Shown here: in pieces, positions 7,929-15,617 of the stretch | How positions within the stretch are numbered: the first letter of the stretch is position 1 | Layout of the letters: every line of letters begins with the position of its first letter | Assembly: GCA_017880775.1 (NCBI GenBank) | Contig: JADGRQ010000022.1 | Coordinates: forward strand, 1 to 64,000 | Length of the DNA: 64,000 nucleotides | Source: Burkholderiales bacterium | Lineage (GTDB): Bacteria; Pseudomonadota; Gammaproteobacteria; Burkholderiales; SG8-39 | Direction: 5' to 3' | Notes under the pieces: model-generated | Databases searched by the model: none | Told to the model about the DNA's origin: nothing | The model's input: only the letters and a program-made list of their open reading frames with translations | Position numbers and translations under genes: made by a program

Positions 7929-8690
7929 ATGCCACCGCCGCCACTGGCCTTGCGAGAAGAGTTGCGCGAGCAACGATTCAATACCGTCTGGACGCGGGAA
8001 TTGAACGAGGTGTTCGCCGACGTCGCCCCTTACTACGATCGCGCCAATTTCATCGCCAGCCTCGGCCTGTGGGGTTTTTTCCTCGACTGCTTCATGTCCA
8101 CCGTCGACGTGCGCGCGGGAGAGCGCGTGCTTGACGTCTGCGCGGGCACCAACGCGATCGGCATCGCGCTGCTCGGGCGCGAACCCACGCTCGACGTGCA
8201 CGCGATCGATCGCAGCGCCGAGATGCAGGAGGTCGGCAGGCAACGGGCTGCCGCGAGGGGGTTCCGCATCCACAGCACCATCGGCGACGTCCATCACCTG
8301 CCGTTTCCCGACAATCACTTCGACGTGGTCACGCTGCAGTTTGCCTCGCGTCACCTGCGCGTCAGGGGCGTGTTCGAGGAGATCCGCCGCGTGCTCAAGC
8401 CGGGCGGGCATTTCCACCACAGCGACATGTTGCGTCCCGGCAACCGGGTCGTCGCGGGCCTCTATTACGCTTACCTGCGCAGCTGCCTTGCGTTCACCGG
8501 ATTCCTGTTCCGCAGCGGACCGGCGGCGCTGAACTGCAAGCGTTACTTCATCAACGCGCTGAAAATGTTCTATTCGGCCGAGGAACTGTCGGGAGTGCTG
8601 CGCGATCTGGGCTTCGTCAACGTGACGTCCAAGACGGTGTTCTGCGGAATGCTCGGCTTTCATCGCGCAGTCAAGCCGTCGCCGGGCTGA
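7929..8690 (+). CDS. UbiE/MenG-like class I methyltransferase (probable quinone methyltransferase)
   Basis: 253 aa, with GAGAGGAGG just upstream of ATG 7929 and only 16 bases after frdD, so probably the fifth gene of the frd operon. SAM-binding motif ERVLDVCAGTNAIG near 64-77; the UbiE-like signature FPDNHFDVVTLQFASRHL and VLKPGGHF follow. UbiE/MenG enzymes C-methylate the ring of demethylmenaquinone or a ubiquinone precursor. Linkage to fumarate reductase suggests it makes or tunes the low-potential quinone used for fumarate respiration, but that is inference. A housekeeping ubiE would normally sit with ubiJ/ubiB, which are absent here. I considered RquA (rhodoquinone synthesis) and do not see its features. 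Confidence 0.75.
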   Translation: MPPPPLALREELREQRFNTVWTRELNEVFADVAPYYDRANFIASLGLWGFFLDCFMSTVDVRAGERVLDVCAGTNAIGIALLGREPTLDVHAIDRSAEMQEVGRQRAAARGFRIHSTIGDVHHLPFPDNHFDVVTLQFASRHLRVRGVFEEIRRVLKPGGHFHHSDMLRPGNRVVAGLYYAYLRSCLAFTGFLFRSGPAALNCKRYFINALKMFYSAEELSGVLRDLGFVNVTSKTVFCGMLGFHRAVKPSPG

Positions 8691-8700
8691 TCTGCGCTGC

Positions 8701-9336
8701 GTGGACGCGGCGCGCGTCCTTGCGGCAATCAACGGCCGCATTCTAAGGGCCTACAGCCGCAGGACCGTTGAAGCGCTGCGCGCGGCCCTGCCGCTGCGGC
8801 TGGCCTTGCCGCACCTCGAGCGGACGCTCGCGCTGAACGTCGACAAGGAAGTGCGCAAGGATGCGCTCGTGATCCGCCGTGCGGCGGAGTCGGTCGCTGC
8901 CGGACGCGCGCCCGGGCGCGACGATCTGCAGCACCTGTACGACGAATCGAAGCGGGTCGACCGGGAGTTTCTCGATCAGTCACGCGCGTTTCCGGTCGGC
9001 ATCGTGCTCCGCTACGATGCGATCGCGCCGGTGCGCCTGGCGCGCATCGAGCGCCTGCTTGCCGCCGCCTGCCGGATTTTGCAAGCATGGCGACGCGAAG
9101 GCGCAGCGCGGGCAGCGATTCGGGCGAGCTTCGGGCGAATGGAGCTCGAGCGCCTGCTGCGGGAGTTGCTGTCCCTGTACGCGGAGGAGACCCGCCTGCT
9201 GAGCCAGGCGGTGCAGTTGCCGAAGCTGCTGGTTCCGGCGCGTGAGAAGATCGCGCACAAATTGCTCGACACCATGCGGCGCGTCGCGGCGCGGCTCGCC
9301 GCGGACCTGGCGAACCTTGTCCATCGTGGAACGTGA
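8701..9336 (+). CDS. Hypothetical helical protein, unrecognised
   Basis: 211 aa from GTG 8701, ten bases after the methyltransferase stop, so probably co-transcribed with frd. I recognise no family. The composition is rich in Ala, Arg, Leu and Glu, with long amphipathic helical runs (for example the repeated LARIERLLAA-type heptads around 110-130 and ELERLLRELLSLYAEE near 145-160) and no signal peptide or membrane segment. No Cys-based metal motif is seen. The start could be later. Function unknown. Confidence 0.55.
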   Translation: MDAARVLAAINGRILRAYSRRTVEALRAALPLRLALPHLERTLALNVDKEVRKDALVIRRAAESVAAGRAPGRDDLQHLYDESKRVDREFLDQSRAFPVGIVLRYDAIAPVRLARIERLLAAACRILQAWRREGAARAAIRASFGRMELERLLRELLSLYAEETRLLSQAVQLPKLLVPAREKIAHKLLDTMRRVAARLAADLANLVHRGT

Positions 9337-9357
9337 ATGCGGCGACATCAGCGGGCT

Positions 9358-9371
9358 TTGCGCTGGATCAA
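9358..9371. promoter_or_regulatory. Candidate FNR-type operator upstream of cytochrome lipoprotein
   Basis: TTGCGCTGGATCAA matches 8 of 10 fixed bases of TTGAT-N4-ATCAA. With a class II geometry the start would be near 9406, and the expected -10 window (9394-9399) reads TAGCAT, 4 of 6 to consensus. The cytochrome ATG follows at 9423 behind GGAGGAACG. The match is weaker than at frdA, but the spacing is right. Confidence 0.45.
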
Positions 9372-9422
9372 CTCATGCCGGCCTCCACCCGGATAGCATC
9401 GCTTTCAGCAGGAGGAACGAAA

Positions 9423-9797
9423 ATGCCGAGAAGCCAGGTGGTGGGATGCGCAATCATCGCGGGAGTGGCGCTTCTAGCGGGATGCTCTCCCCGGAACGTC
9501 GGCTTCAGCGCCGACGTGCAGCCGATCCTCTCCAGGAACTGCTCCGAGTGCCATGCGCCGGGCAAGCCGGGATTCGAGGCCAGCGGCTTCGATACCACCA
9601 GCCATCAAACCGTGATGAAAGGTGGCAAGTTCGGACTGCTGGTCAAACCCGGCGACGCATTTACGAGCGCGCTCAACATGCTGGTGGAGGGGCGTGCGAA
9701 TCCTTCCATCCGGATGCCTCACGGGCGCGAGAAGCTCCCCGACAAAGACCTCGAGATCCTCAAGGTCTGGGTCAACGAGGGCGCGAAGAACAACTGA
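9423..9797 (+). CDS. Mono-haem c-type cytochrome lipoprotein
   Basis: 124 aa from ATG 9423 (RBS AGGAGG 8 bases upstream). N-terminal lipoprotein signal ending LLAGC (Cys19), so it is membrane-anchored on the periplasmic side. One haem site CSECH near 39-43 within SADVQPILSRNCSECHAPG, the pattern of small cytochrome domains also found attached to other redox modules. A distal ligand Met may be in SIRMPHG. Probably a small electron carrier; its partner is unknown. Sits between the frd operon and hemG-like gene, behind a candidate FNR site. Confidence 0.8.
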   Translation: MPRSQVVGCAIIAGVALLAGCSPRNVGFSADVQPILSRNCSECHAPGKPGFEASGFDTTSHQTVMKGGKFGLLVKPGDAFTSALNMLVEGRANPSIRMPHGREKLPDKDLEILKVWVNEGAKNN

Positions 9798-9828
9798 TCC
9801 GGCGCAGCGGCGGATCCGGTTTTCGGGC

Positions 9829-10356
9829 ATGGACAGGATCGCGGTCATCTACTCGACCACCGATGGTCACACGCGCAAGATCTGTGATCGCCTGCGGCAG
9901 GTCATCGAGCGGCAGGGGCATCAGGTCGCGCTAGCGTCCATTCGGGACGAGCCCGGTCCGGATCTCGCGTCCTTCGACAAGATTGTCGTGGGCGCGAGCG
10001 TCCGCTACGGCAAGCACAACCCGCTGGTGTTCGACTTCATCCGCCGCAACGGGAAGATCCTGGACGCCAAACCCGGCGCCTTGTTTTCCGTGAACGTGGT
10101 TGCGCGGAAACCCGGCAAGAGCCAGCCGGACACCAACCCTTACATGAAGAAAATGCTGAAGCGGATCGCGTGGCGGCCGAGTGAACTGGCCGTCTTCGCG
10201 GGCAAGATCGATTACCCGAGGTACAGCTTCCGCGACCGCATGGTCATCCGGCTGATCATGTGGATGACGAATGGCCCGACAGAGCGCAACGCGGTCGTCG
10301 AGTTCACCGACTGGGCGCAGGTCGACGCGTTCGGGTCCGTCGTTGCGCGGATGTAG
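9829..10356 (+). CDS. hemG: HemG-type quinone-dependent protoporphyrinogen IX dehydrogenase (flavodoxin fold)
   Basis: 175 aa. FMN phosphate loop IYSTTDGHTRKI at 7-18; GASVRYG near 60; the block SVNVVARKPGKSQPDTNPY and WRPSELAVFAGKIDYPRY near 110-140 follow E. coli HemG closely, and the insertion that separates HemG from ordinary flavodoxins is present. It oxidises protoporphyrinogen IX and passes electrons to the membrane quinone pool, allowing haem synthesis without oxygen when coupled to fumarate or nitrate respiration. This fits its place downstream of frd and a cytochrome gene. Start ATG 9829, 32 bases after the previous stop. Confidence 0.88.
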   Translation: MDRIAVIYSTTDGHTRKICDRLRQVIERQGHQVALASIRDEPGPDLASFDKIVVGASVRYGKHNPLVFDFIRRNGKILDAKPGALFSVNVVARKPGKSQPDTNPYMKKMLKRIAWRPSELAVFAGKIDYPRYSFRDRMVIRLIMWMTNGPTERNAVVEFTDWAQVDAFGSVVARM

Positions 10357-10380
10357 TTTAGCGCCGTCGGGGCGCCGGCA

Positions 10381-10878
10381 TCATTTGACGAAGATCAGCT
10401 GCGAGTGCAGGAACTGCTCGGTGGTGAGCTCGAGCGCGTGCTCGACCATCGCGATGTGCTCTTTCTCCTCCATCGCCATGTCCTGCGCGAGCGCGCGCAG
10501 CGCCGGGTCATCGGCGGTGCGGTGCACCGATTCGAAGAACGCGCTCGCGCGCTGCTCGGCTCCGAGAGCGATGGCGGGCGCCTCGTGCGGTGTCATGAGG
10601 CGGTACACGAACTCGTGCGCTGCGGTTTCCGGCGCCTCGGCATCCAGCCACCTGTAGTTGCCGTCCGGGGGCGCCGGCAGGGCCACGCCATCCGTTCTGC
10701 GCAGCAGGACCTTGAGGTGCTCGGCCTCGAGCGCGGACAGCCTGGCGAAGACCGCCGCCGCGCCTTCATTGCCTTCGTCGGCCATGAGCTGCGCGAACTC
10801 CGCATAGCGCTCGCCGGCTTCGCGCTCGATGGCGATGGCATGCGCGTACAACTCGGGCGCCGACCGGATGGCTTTCAT
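10381..10878 (-). CDS. Ferritin-like (rubrerythrin-type) di-iron protein
   Basis: 165 aa. Paired ExxH helices typical of a ferritin-like four-helix bundle: IEREAGERYAEF near 17-28, LEAEHLKVLL near 50-59, and MEEKEHIAMVEHAL near 136-149. No C-terminal rubredoxin Cys pairs, so it is not a full rubrerythrin. Probably binds a di-iron centre and deals with peroxide or iron. Its start overlaps the stop of the hemerythrin gene, so both form one operon reading leftwards. Confidence 0.75.
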   Translation of the reverse strand: MKAIRSAPELYAHAIAIEREAGERYAEFAQLMADEGNEGAAAVFARLSALEAEHLKVLLRRTDGVALPAPPDGNYRWLDAEAPETAAHEFVYRLMTPHEAPAIALGAEQRASAFFESVHRTADDPALRALAQDMAMEEKEHIAMVEHALELTTEQFLHSQLIFVK

Positions 10879-11432
10879 GGCCCTGACGGCGCCTCCCGCG
10901 CAATCTGCCGGCGCAGTTCGCGGTAGCGTTCCTCGGGGTCGGGTCCGAAGAGCGGATCGCGGATCACCGGCACCGCGGCTCTCACGGCCGCCCAGTCCGC
11001 CGGCGTGAGGACTGCGGCCGCGTGAGGCAGGACGTTTCTGTCCTCATTGGTGATATGGAATCGGTAGTACACGAGATATGTGGCCGCAGCCGCCTCGACC
11101 TCCGCGCGCGCAATCACGCCTCCCTCGACAATCTCGTTGAGGAGCGTGAGAAGCGTCTCGCCGGCCCGGGCAATGACGCGGTGCTCCTGCCGCAGTCGGG
11201 CGAATTCCAGTTCCATGCCGGGGCGCCGCTGCGCCAGGCGGGCAAATGCCGCATCCTCCCGGGGATGATGCAAGCGGTCGGCGAAATCCCGCAGGTAGAA
11301 GATGATATCGGACATCAACTCGTAATTCGGCCGTTCGCCCGTGTGCAGCACGTCGACCTGCTTTTCCAGCTGGTCCAGCAGCCGGCCGAAATAGGTGTGC
11401 TCCGTATTCCACGCTGCGATCGGATTGACCAT
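10875..11432 (-). CDS. Hemerythrin HHE-domain protein
   Basis: 185 aa from ATG 11432 (MVNPIAAWNTEHTYFGRLL). Metal-ligand histidines occur in the right order: EHTYF near 11, ADRLHHPRED near 52-60, QEHRV near 80 and RFHITNEDRNVLP near 128, the HHE cation-binding pattern. Such proteins bind O2 or NO or help repair FeS centres. A longer upstream frame exists but runs through the candidate FNR site, so the shorter start is preferred. It shares an intergenic region with the divergent universal stress gene. Confidence 0.8.
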   Translation of the reverse strand: MVNPIAAWNTEHTYFGRLLDQLEKQVDVLHTGERPNYELMSDIIFYLRDFADRLHHPREDAAFARLAQRRPGMELEFARLRQEHRVIARAGETLLTLLNEIVEGGVIARAEVEAAAATYLVYYRFHITNEDRNVLPHAAAVLTPADWAAVRAAVPVIRDPLFGPDPEERYRELRRQIAREAPSGP

Positions 11433-11466
11433 GGGGACGATTCTCGTGGCGAGGTTGACCGATGCA

Positions 11467-11480
11467 TTGAGCCAGATCAA
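11467..11480. promoter_or_regulatory. FNR-type operator between hemerythrin and usp genes
   Basis: TTGAGCCAGATCAA matches 9 of 10 fixed bases of TTGAT-N4-ATCAA. A class II start for the rightward usp gene would be near 11513-11515, with CACAAT (11501-11506, 4 of 6) as -10. For the leftward hemerythrin gene the site lies 35 bases from the ATG and would rather block or overlap the promoter. Confidence 0.65.
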
Positions 11481-11560
11481 ACCGGCCCGCGAATTCGCGC
11501 CACAATATGTCCCGAAGTAATTCCGTCGCAACCGATTGCCATTGACGCGAAGGAGAGAAC

Positions 11561-12391
11561 ATGTACAAGACATTGCTGGTCCCGGTGGACGGCCGCTCGC
11601 GCAGCGCGCGCAGCCTCGAACTCGCGGGGCGCATCGCAAACGAATGGGAAGCGCACGTCGTGGGACTGTATGTCGGGCACGCACCCTACGTACCCAGCGC
11701 CGCGCGGGCGGGGCTGGGCAGCGAGTTTCTGGCGGAGTACCAGGACAAGGTGCGCGCCGAGCAGACGGCTGCGGCCCGCGCCCAATTCGACGCAGGCGTA
11801 AAGGCTGCGGGAATCGCTGGCGCGGAGTGGCGCACCGAGGAAGGCGATCTCGTTCTCACTGTCGCACTGCATGCCCGCTACGCCGACCTCGTGGTGGTGA
11901 ACCAGACCGACGCGGCGGAAGATAGGCCCGCGAACTTTGCCGATGACGTGGTGCTTGCGCTTGGCCGGCCGATGCTCATCGTCCCTTACGTCGGCGAGAT
12001 CAAGAGCTTCGCGCAGGACATTCTCGTATGCTGGAACGCGAGCCGCGAGGCTGCGAGGGCGGTCACTGACGCGCTTCCGCTGCTGCAGCGCGCAAAGAGG
12101 GTCATCGTTCTGTCGGTGGATGGCAACGCCTCGCCGGGCGGCCACGGCGAATCGCCCGGATCGGATATCGCGCTCTATCTCGCGCGACATGGCGTGCGCG
12201 CCGAGGCTGCCCGCACCGGTTCCGGGGGCCTCGACATCGGGAGCGTGATCCTGTCGCGGGCATTCGATTACAGCGTCGACCTGATCGTGATGGGCGCATA
12301 CGGCCATTCGCGGGTGCGCGAGATCGTGCTGGGCGGAGCGACACGCTCGCTGCTCAAGAGCATGACGGTGCCGGTGCTGATGTCGCATTGA
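11561..12391 (+). CDS. Universal stress protein, tandem UspA domains
   Basis: 276 aa with GAAGGAGAG before ATG 11561. The first UspA domain begins MYKTLLVPVDGRSRSARSLE; the second ends GAYGHSRVREIVLGGATRSL (about 242-262), which fits the ATP-binding pattern G-x2-G-x9-G-[ST]. The first domain lacks a clear copy of this loop, as is common in tandem Usp proteins. Many such genes are induced by anaerobiosis through FNR/ANR, in line with the operator upstream. Confidence 0.88.
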   Translation: MYKTLLVPVDGRSRSARSLELAGRIANEWEAHVVGLYVGHAPYVPSAARAGLGSEFLAEYQDKVRAEQTAAARAQFDAGVKAAGIAGAEWRTEEGDLVLTVALHARYADLVVVNQTDAAEDRPANFADDVVLALGRPMLIVPYVGEIKSFAQDILVCWNASREAARAVTDALPLLQRAKRVIVLSVDGNASPGGHGESPGSDIALYLARHGVRAEAARTGSGGLDIGSVILSRAFDYSVDLIVMGAYGHSRVREIVLGGATRSLLKSMTVPVLMSH

Positions 12392-12415
12392 ACGCGCGTC
12401 CGGACTCGTACCGGT

Positions 12416-12429
12416 TTGACTTGCATCAA
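12416..12429. promoter_or_regulatory. FNR/CRP-type operator upstream of dctP
   Basis: TTGACTTGCATCAA matches 9 of 10 fixed bases of TTGAT-N4-ATCAA. Its centre is about 90 bases before the dctP ATG. I could not find a convincing -10 at the class II distance, so how it acts is open; a CRP-family site of another member is possible. Confidence 0.5.
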
Positions 12430-12511
12430 AGCCCGATTGCGCACACATTTGCGGCTGGGGCAGCGCCCAACCGGGGCGGTCGATCACACTCAACTTCAGG
12501 AAGGGGGTTTC

Positions 12512-13513
12512 ATGAAACGCTTGTTCATGTTTGCAATGACGGCTGCGCTCGCCTGCGGCGTTGCGTATGCACAGCAGCCGATCGTCATCAAGTTCAGTCA
12601 CGTCGTCGCTGAGAACACGCCGAAAGGCAAGGCTGCGCTCAAGTTCAAGGAACTCGCCGAGAAGATGACCGGCGGCAAGGTCAAGGTCGAGGTCTATCCG
12701 AACAGCCAGCTCTACAAGGACCAGGAGGAAGTCGAAGCCCTGCAGATCGGCGCGGTGCAGATGCTGGCGCCGTCCCTCGCCAAATTCGGCCCATTGGGCG
12801 CCAAGGAGTTCGAGGTGTTCGACCTGCCCTATCTGTTCGACAGCGCCGCCGACCTGCACAAGGTTACGCAGGGCCCGGTCGGGCAGAGCATGCTGAAGAA
12901 GCTCGAATCGAGGGGCATCATCGGCCTCGCATACTGGGACAACGGTTTCAAGGTCATGAGCGCCAACAAGCCGCTGAAGATGCCCGCCGACTTCAAGGGA
13001 CTGAAGATGCGCATCCAGTCGTCCAAGGTGCTGGAACAGCAGATGCGCGACCTGGGTGCGATACCGCAGGTGATGGCGTTCTCGGAGGTCTACCAGGCGC
13101 TGCAGACCGGCGTGGTCAACGGCACCGAGAACCCGCCATCCAACCTCTACACGCAGAAAATGTACGAAGTACAGAAAAATGTGACGGTCTCGGACCACGG
13201 CGTCATCGAGTACGCGGTGATCGTCAACAAGAAGTTCTGGGAGGGTCTGCCGGCCGGCATCCGCACGTCGCTCGAGGCGGCGATGAAGGAAGCGACCGAC
13301 TATGCCAACGACATTGCCAAGCAGGAAAACGTCGACGCGCTCGAACTGGTGCGCAAATCCGGTAAGTCCGAAATATATGTGCTGACCGCGGACGAAAAAC
13401 GGGCATGGAAGAAAGCCCTGATCGGCGTGCAGCGCGAACAGGGAGCCCGGATCGGCAAAGAGACGCTCGATGCCATCTACAAAGCGACGGGTTTCGATCC
13501 CAATAAGCTGTAA
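12512..13513 (+). CDS. dctP: TRAP transporter solute-binding protein (C4-dicarboxylate, DctP family)
   Basis: 333 aa from ATG 12512 with AGGAAGGGGG upstream. Cleavable signal peptide of about 20 aa ending AYA. The body starts IVIKFSHVVAENTPKGKAA, the usual DctP opening, and contains the ligand-carboxylate Arg block GLKMRIQSS. It binds a carboxylate in the periplasm and delivers it to DctQM. With fumarate reductase nearby, a C4-dicarboxylate is the likely substrate, but DctP ligands vary. An internal terminator-like hairpin follows the gene. Confidence 0.88.
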   Translation: MKRLFMFAMTAALACGVAYAQQPIVIKFSHVVAENTPKGKAALKFKELAEKMTGGKVKVEVYPNSQLYKDQEEVEALQIGAVQMLAPSLAKFGPLGAKEFEVFDLPYLFDSAADLHKVTQGPVGQSMLKKLESRGIIGLAYWDNGFKVMSANKPLKMPADFKGLKMRIQSSKVLEQQMRDLGAIPQVMAFSEVYQALQTGVVNGTENPPSNLYTQKMYEVQKNVTVSDHGVIEYAVIVNKKFWEGLPAGIRTSLEAAMKEATDYANDIAKQENVDALELVRKSGKSEIYVLTADEKRAWKKALIGVQREQGARIGKETLDAIYKATGFDPNKL

Positions 13514-13526
13514 TAGAGTTCCGCCG

Positions 13527-13558
13527 GCCACTGCGGATTGCACCGCGGTGGTCTTTTT
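13527..13558 (+). terminator. Rho-independent-type hairpin between dctP and dctQ
   Basis: Arms CCACTGCGG (13528-13536) and CCGCGGTGG (13543-13551) pair over 9 bp with one G-T, six-base loop, followed by TCTTTTT. It sits in the 80-base gap of the operon. It would let most transcripts stop after dctP, giving more binding protein than membrane subunits. Confidence 0.75.
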
Positions 13559-13593
13559 GCATCCACTGCCATGCGGCAGCAGGGAGGCACTCG

Positions 13594-14232
13594 ATGAAAG
13601 TGCTCGATCATCTCGAGGAATGGATCATCACGTTCCTGATGGGCGCGGCAACCGTGCTCATTTTCCTCGCCGTGATCCACCGCTACGGGGCCGGAGCACC
13701 CATACCGGTGCTGCAGGACTGGCTGCTCTCGCTGCACTTCAGTTGGGCGCAGGAGCTGTGCATCTACATGTTCGTGTGGATGGCCAAGTTCGGCGCCGCC
13801 TACGGGGTGCGCACCGGCATCCACGTGGGGGTGGATGTGCTGGTCAACCGCCTGCCCGAGGACTGGCGCAAAAAGGCGATTCTGGTGGCGCTCGCCGGTG
13901 GCGCCATTTTCACGGGCATCATCGGCACCCTCGGAGTGCGCTTCATATGGGAGAACGGCATGCACTACGCCGTGTTCCATCTGCTGGGGCTCGCCGCCGG
14001 CGATCTGCCGGAAGGACCGACGACGCCGGATCTCGAGTGGCCAACCTGGGTCGTGTATTCGGCCGTGCCGATGGGCTCGTACCTGATGTGTTTCCGTTTC
14101 CTGCAAGTGATGCTGACCTTTGTGCGCACGGGGAACGTGCCGCATCACGACGCTGCCCATGTCGAGGGCTTGAGCGATGACGGCGAGACATCGGATCCGT
14201 TCCCCCCTGTCCCCGAAGGAGGCAGGAAATGA
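13594..14232 (+). CDS. dctQ: TRAP transporter small permease subunit
   Basis: 212 aa with AGGGAGG upstream of ATG 13594. Four hydrophobic segments and the family features WAQELCIYMFVWMAKFGAAYG near 50-70 and GIHVGVDVLVNRLP near 75-88. Longer than the usual 160-180 aa, because of an extra periplasmic or cytoplasmic stretch around 125-155 and a polar tail. It pairs with DctM in the inner membrane. Its end overlaps the start of dctM by four bases. Confidence 0.88.
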   Translation: MKVLDHLEEWIITFLMGAATVLIFLAVIHRYGAGAPIPVLQDWLLSLHFSWAQELCIYMFVWMAKFGAAYGVRTGIHVGVDVLVNRLPEDWRKKAILVALAGGAIFTGIIGTLGVRFIWENGMHYAVFHLLGLAAGDLPEGPTTPDLEWPTWVVYSAVPMGSYLMCFRFLQVMLTFVRTGNVPHHDAAHVEGLSDDGETSDPFPPVPEGGRK

Positions 14233-15617
14233 GCGCGCCAGCCGCTGCAGCTGCCTGGGGTCCGATGTCGAAGCCACGCGCAACCGCCTGGCTGATCGGC
14301 CTCGCCGTGACACTGCTCGCGGTCGGATTCATCGGCAACGTCGGCATCGTGTTTGCGTTGCTGGTTGCGCTGATGCTGACCGGCATACCGATCTCGATTG
14401 CGCTCGGCCTGACCGTGCTGATGTTCCTGTTTCTGTTAACGCACGTGCCGGTCGAGGCGGTGGCGCTCAAGCTGTTTACCGGCATCGAGCGGTTCGAGAT
14501 CATGGCGATCCCGTTCTTCATCCTCGCCGGCAGCTTCCTTACTCACGGTGGTGTCGCCAAGCGCATGATCGCCTTCGCCACCAGCGTCGTCGGCCACTTC
14601 TATGGCGGGCTCGCACTTGCGGGCATCGTGGCGTGCGCGATGTTTGCGCTGGTCTGCGGATCGAGTGTCGCCACCGTCGCTGCCATCGGCTCGATCATCC
14701 TGCCGGCAATGGTGAAAGCCGGATACCCGATGCGCTTCGGTGCCGGCGTAATCATCACGGCGGGTTCGCTCGGCATCCTCATGCTGCCCTCGATTCCCAA
14801 GGTGATCTACGCCATCTCGACCAACACCTCGATCGGCGCCCTGTTCGTGGCCGGGCTGTTTCCGGGAATGTTGCTGAGCCTGATGCTGTGTGCGGTCACC
14901 TGGTACATCGCCAGGAAGCGCAATTATCCGCGCATGCCAAAAGCGACCTGGGCGCAGCGCTGGGCGGCGTTTCGCCAGAGCGTTTGGGGGCTGATGCTTG
15001 TCGTGATCATCATCGGCGGCATCTACAGCGGGATCTTCACGGCGACGGAAGCGGCGGCGATGGCCGCGGTATGGGCGTTCTTCATATCCGTGTACGTCTA
15101 CAAGGATCTGACGCTCAAGGACGTGCCCAAAGTCCTGCTGACGTCTGCGAACCTGAGCGCGATGCTGCTCTATATCATCACCAACGCTGCCCTGTTTTCC
15201 TTCCTGATGTCGCACGAGAACATCCCGCAGGCCATGGCCGACTGGATTCTCGGCAAGGACCTCGGCGTGGTGACGTTTCTGCTGTTCGTCAACGTGGTCC
15301 TCCTTCTCGCCGGCAACGTGATGGACCCGTCCTCGATCATTCTGATCTTTGCGCCCATCCTCCATCCGGCCGCCATGAAGCTGGGCATCGATACGGTGCA
15401 TTTCGGCATCCTGATCGACGCCAACATGGAAGTCGGCCTGTGCCATCCGCCGGTGGGGCTCAACCTCTACGTTGCAAGCGGCATCTCCAAGCTGAGCATC
15501 ACCGAGCTCGCCGTCGCGGTACTGCCATGGCTCGCCGTCATGCTGGTGTTCCTCGTGATCGTGACCTATTGGCCCGCGTTGTCGATCTGGCTGCCCAGGG
15601 TCATGGGCATGATGTAG
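14229..15617 (+). CDS. dctM: TRAP transporter large permease subunit
   Basis: 462 aa, ATG 14229 inside the end of dctQ (GGAGGCAGGAA as RBS). About twelve hydrophobic helices; the family blocks FFILAGSFLTHGGVAKRMIAF, GSSVATVAAIGSIILPAMVKAGY and GLCHPPVGLNLYVASGISKLS are present. It forms the sodium-driven channel of the TRAP transporter. The gene is last in the dctPQM operon and meets the small convergent gene end to end. Confidence 0.92.
   Translation: MSAPAAAAAWGPMSKPRATAWLIGLAVTLLAVGFIGNVGIVFALLVALMLTGIPISIALGLTVLMFLFLLTHVPVEAVALKLFTGIERFEIMAIPFFILAGSFLTHGGVAKRMIAFATSVVGHFYGGLALAGIVACAMFALVCGSSVATVAAIGSIILPAMVKAGYPMRFGAGVIITAGSLGILMLPSIPKVIYAISTNTSIGALFVAGLFPGMLLSLMLCAVTWYIARKRNYPRMPKATWAQRWAAFRQSVWGLMLVVIIIGGIYSGIFTATEAAAMAAVWAFFISVYVYKDLTLKDVPKVLLTSANLSAMLLYIITNAALFSFLMSHENIPQAMADWILGKDLGVVTFLLFVNVVLLLAGNVMDPSSIILIFAPILHPAAMKLGIDTVHFGILIDANMEVGLCHPPVGLNLYVASGISKLSITELAVAVLPWLAVMLVFLVIVTYWPALSIWLPRVMGMM

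Noticed and set aside
7929-8690. RquA (rhodoquinone synthesis) identity for the methyltransferase by frd
   Set aside because: Sequence follows UbiE/MenG motifs (FPDNHFDVVTLQF, VLKPGG) rather than what I recall of RquA; kept as quinone methyltransferase-like.
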